From an uncultured Alphaproteobacteria bacterium (GTDB lineage Bacteria > Pseudomonadota > Alphaproteobacteria > Reyranellales > Reyranellaceae): a stretch of DNA of 6,183 bases. Positions 5,539 through 6,183 of the stretch are shown one piece after another. The position numbers and the translations under genes are program-made. Under the pieces are notes generated by a model. It saw only the letters and a list, made by a program, of their open reading frames with translations. It searched no databases and was not told where the DNA came from. The DNA lies in assembly GCA_903929895.1 (NCBI GenBank), contig CAIYWM010000438.1, positions 1 through 6,183 on the forward strand, in the 5' to 3' direction. Position 1 is the first letter of the stretch. Every line of letters begins with the position of its first letter.

Positions 5539-6183
5539 ATGGAAATCGATACCGGCACAACCGAACTCTTGTGCAGCGTCCGCGACGGCGTCGCGCTGAT
5601 CACGCTGAACCGCCCCGAGGCGCGCAATGCGATGTCGCCCGACCTCACCGAGGCGCTGCGCAACCAGATCAAGGCGCGCGGCGACGACGAGGCCGTGGGC
5701 GCGCTGCTGATCACCGGCGCCGGCACCGCCTTCTGCAGCGGCGGCGACGTGAAGGGCATGGGCGGCCGCGGTCCGCGCGGCCAGATGAGCTACGAGGAGC
5801 GGCTGGCCGACCTGCGCTGGCGCCAGACGCATCTCACCGGCGCGCTGGTCGCCGTGCGCAAGCCCACCATCGCCGCGCTGCCCGGCGCCGCGGCCGGCGC
5901 GGGCCTCGCCATTGCGCTCGCCTGCGACATCCGCATCGCCGCGCAGTCGGCTTTCTGCACCACCGGCTACGCCAAGATCGGCCTCTCGGGCGACTACGGC
6001 ATCTCCTGGCTGCTGACCCGCACCGTGGGCCCGATGCGGGCGCGCGAGCTGATGTTCACCTCCGAGAAGGTCGGCGCCGAGCGCTGCGAACAGATCGGGC
6101 TGGTGAACCGCGTCGTCGACGACGCCAAGCTGCAGGACGAGGCCTTCGCCTTTGCCAAGTCGCTGGCCGAGGGCCCGCGAGTC
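5539..6183 (+). CDS. Enoyl-CoA hydratase/isomerase (crotonase) family protein, 3' end outside the window
   Basis: 215 codons are visible and the frame is still open at the window edge; the family is usually about 260-270 residues. Crotonases act on acyl-CoA esters in the cytoplasm. The N-terminal V-A-L-I-T-L-N-R-P-E-A-R-N-A-M block (18-32), the first oxyanion-hole strand A-F-C-S-G-G-D (64-70) and the second oxyanion region L-P-G-A-A-A-G-A-G-L (114-123) are clear. The two glutamates of classical hydratases are not seen: the first position is A124 and the region of the second reads T-T-G-Y. Instead there is G-L-S-G-D152-Y-G followed by W-L-L-T-R, like PaaG-type isomerases and related proteins that use an Asp there. 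An isomerase or other acyl-CoA activity is therefore at least as likely as hydration. AAGGAG sits 8 bases before the ATG. Confidence 0.9.
   Translation, partial: MEIDTGTTELLCSVRDGVALITLNRPEARNAMSPDLTEALRNQIKARGDDEAVGALLITGAGTAFCSGGDVKGMGGRGPRGQMSYEERLADLRWRQTHLTGALVAVRKPTIAALPGAAAGAGLAIALACDIRIAAQSAFCTTGYAKIGLSGDYGISWLLTRTVGPMRARELMFTSEKVGAERCEQIGLVNRVVDDAKLQDEAFAFAKSLAEGPRV

Overview
The window is a compact, GC-rich stretch of bacterial chromosome. It has eight supported genes plus the tail of a ninth, and no intergenic gap longer than about 110 bases. The high GC, G/C-ending codons, frequent 4-base ATGA overlaps and gene content (Bug/TctC-type binding protein, luciferase-like monooxygenase, DMT exporter, SDR, Gfa-family protein, epoxide hydrolase, crotonase) suggest a free-living alphaproteobacterium of the Rhizobiales/Rhodospirillales kind. 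A Reyranella- or Bradyrhizobium-like genome is possible, but the sequence alone cannot fix the genus. No rRNA, tRNA, CRISPR array, transposase or phage gene was seen.

Layout: (1) Bases 1-2065, plus strand: the last 27 codons of a probable TctC/Bug solute-binding protein, then a luciferase-like flavin monooxygenase (102-1175) and a DMT/EamA transporter (1172-2065). These look like one transcription unit. (2) Bases 2066-2174: a convergent intergenic region filled by a long imperfect inverted repeat. (3) Bases 2175-3343, minus strand: an SDR dehydrogenase followed by a small secreted LprI/DUF1311-type protein that overlaps its stop codon. (4) Bases 3400-3891, plus strand: a Gfa/CENP-V-type zinc protein, divergent from the SDR. 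(5) Bases 3932-5521, minus strand: an epoxide-hydrolase-type alpha/beta hydrolase followed 6 bases later by a secreted protein of unknown function. (6) Bases 5539-6183, plus strand: an enoyl-CoA hydratase/isomerase family gene cut by the window edge. Its start codon lies only 17 bases from the hydrolase start.

The theme is uptake and oxidative or hydrolytic breakdown of small organic molecules: a binding protein, a flavin monooxygenase, a transporter, a dehydrogenase, an epoxide hydrolase and a CoA-pathway enzyme. No single pathway can be assigned, and I see no convincing undescribed multi-gene system. The points most worth a second look are the inverted repeat at 2078-2165, the crotonase lacking both standard hydratase glutamates, the very tight divergent hydrolase/crotonase start region, and the two-cysteine secreted protein at 3932-4489.
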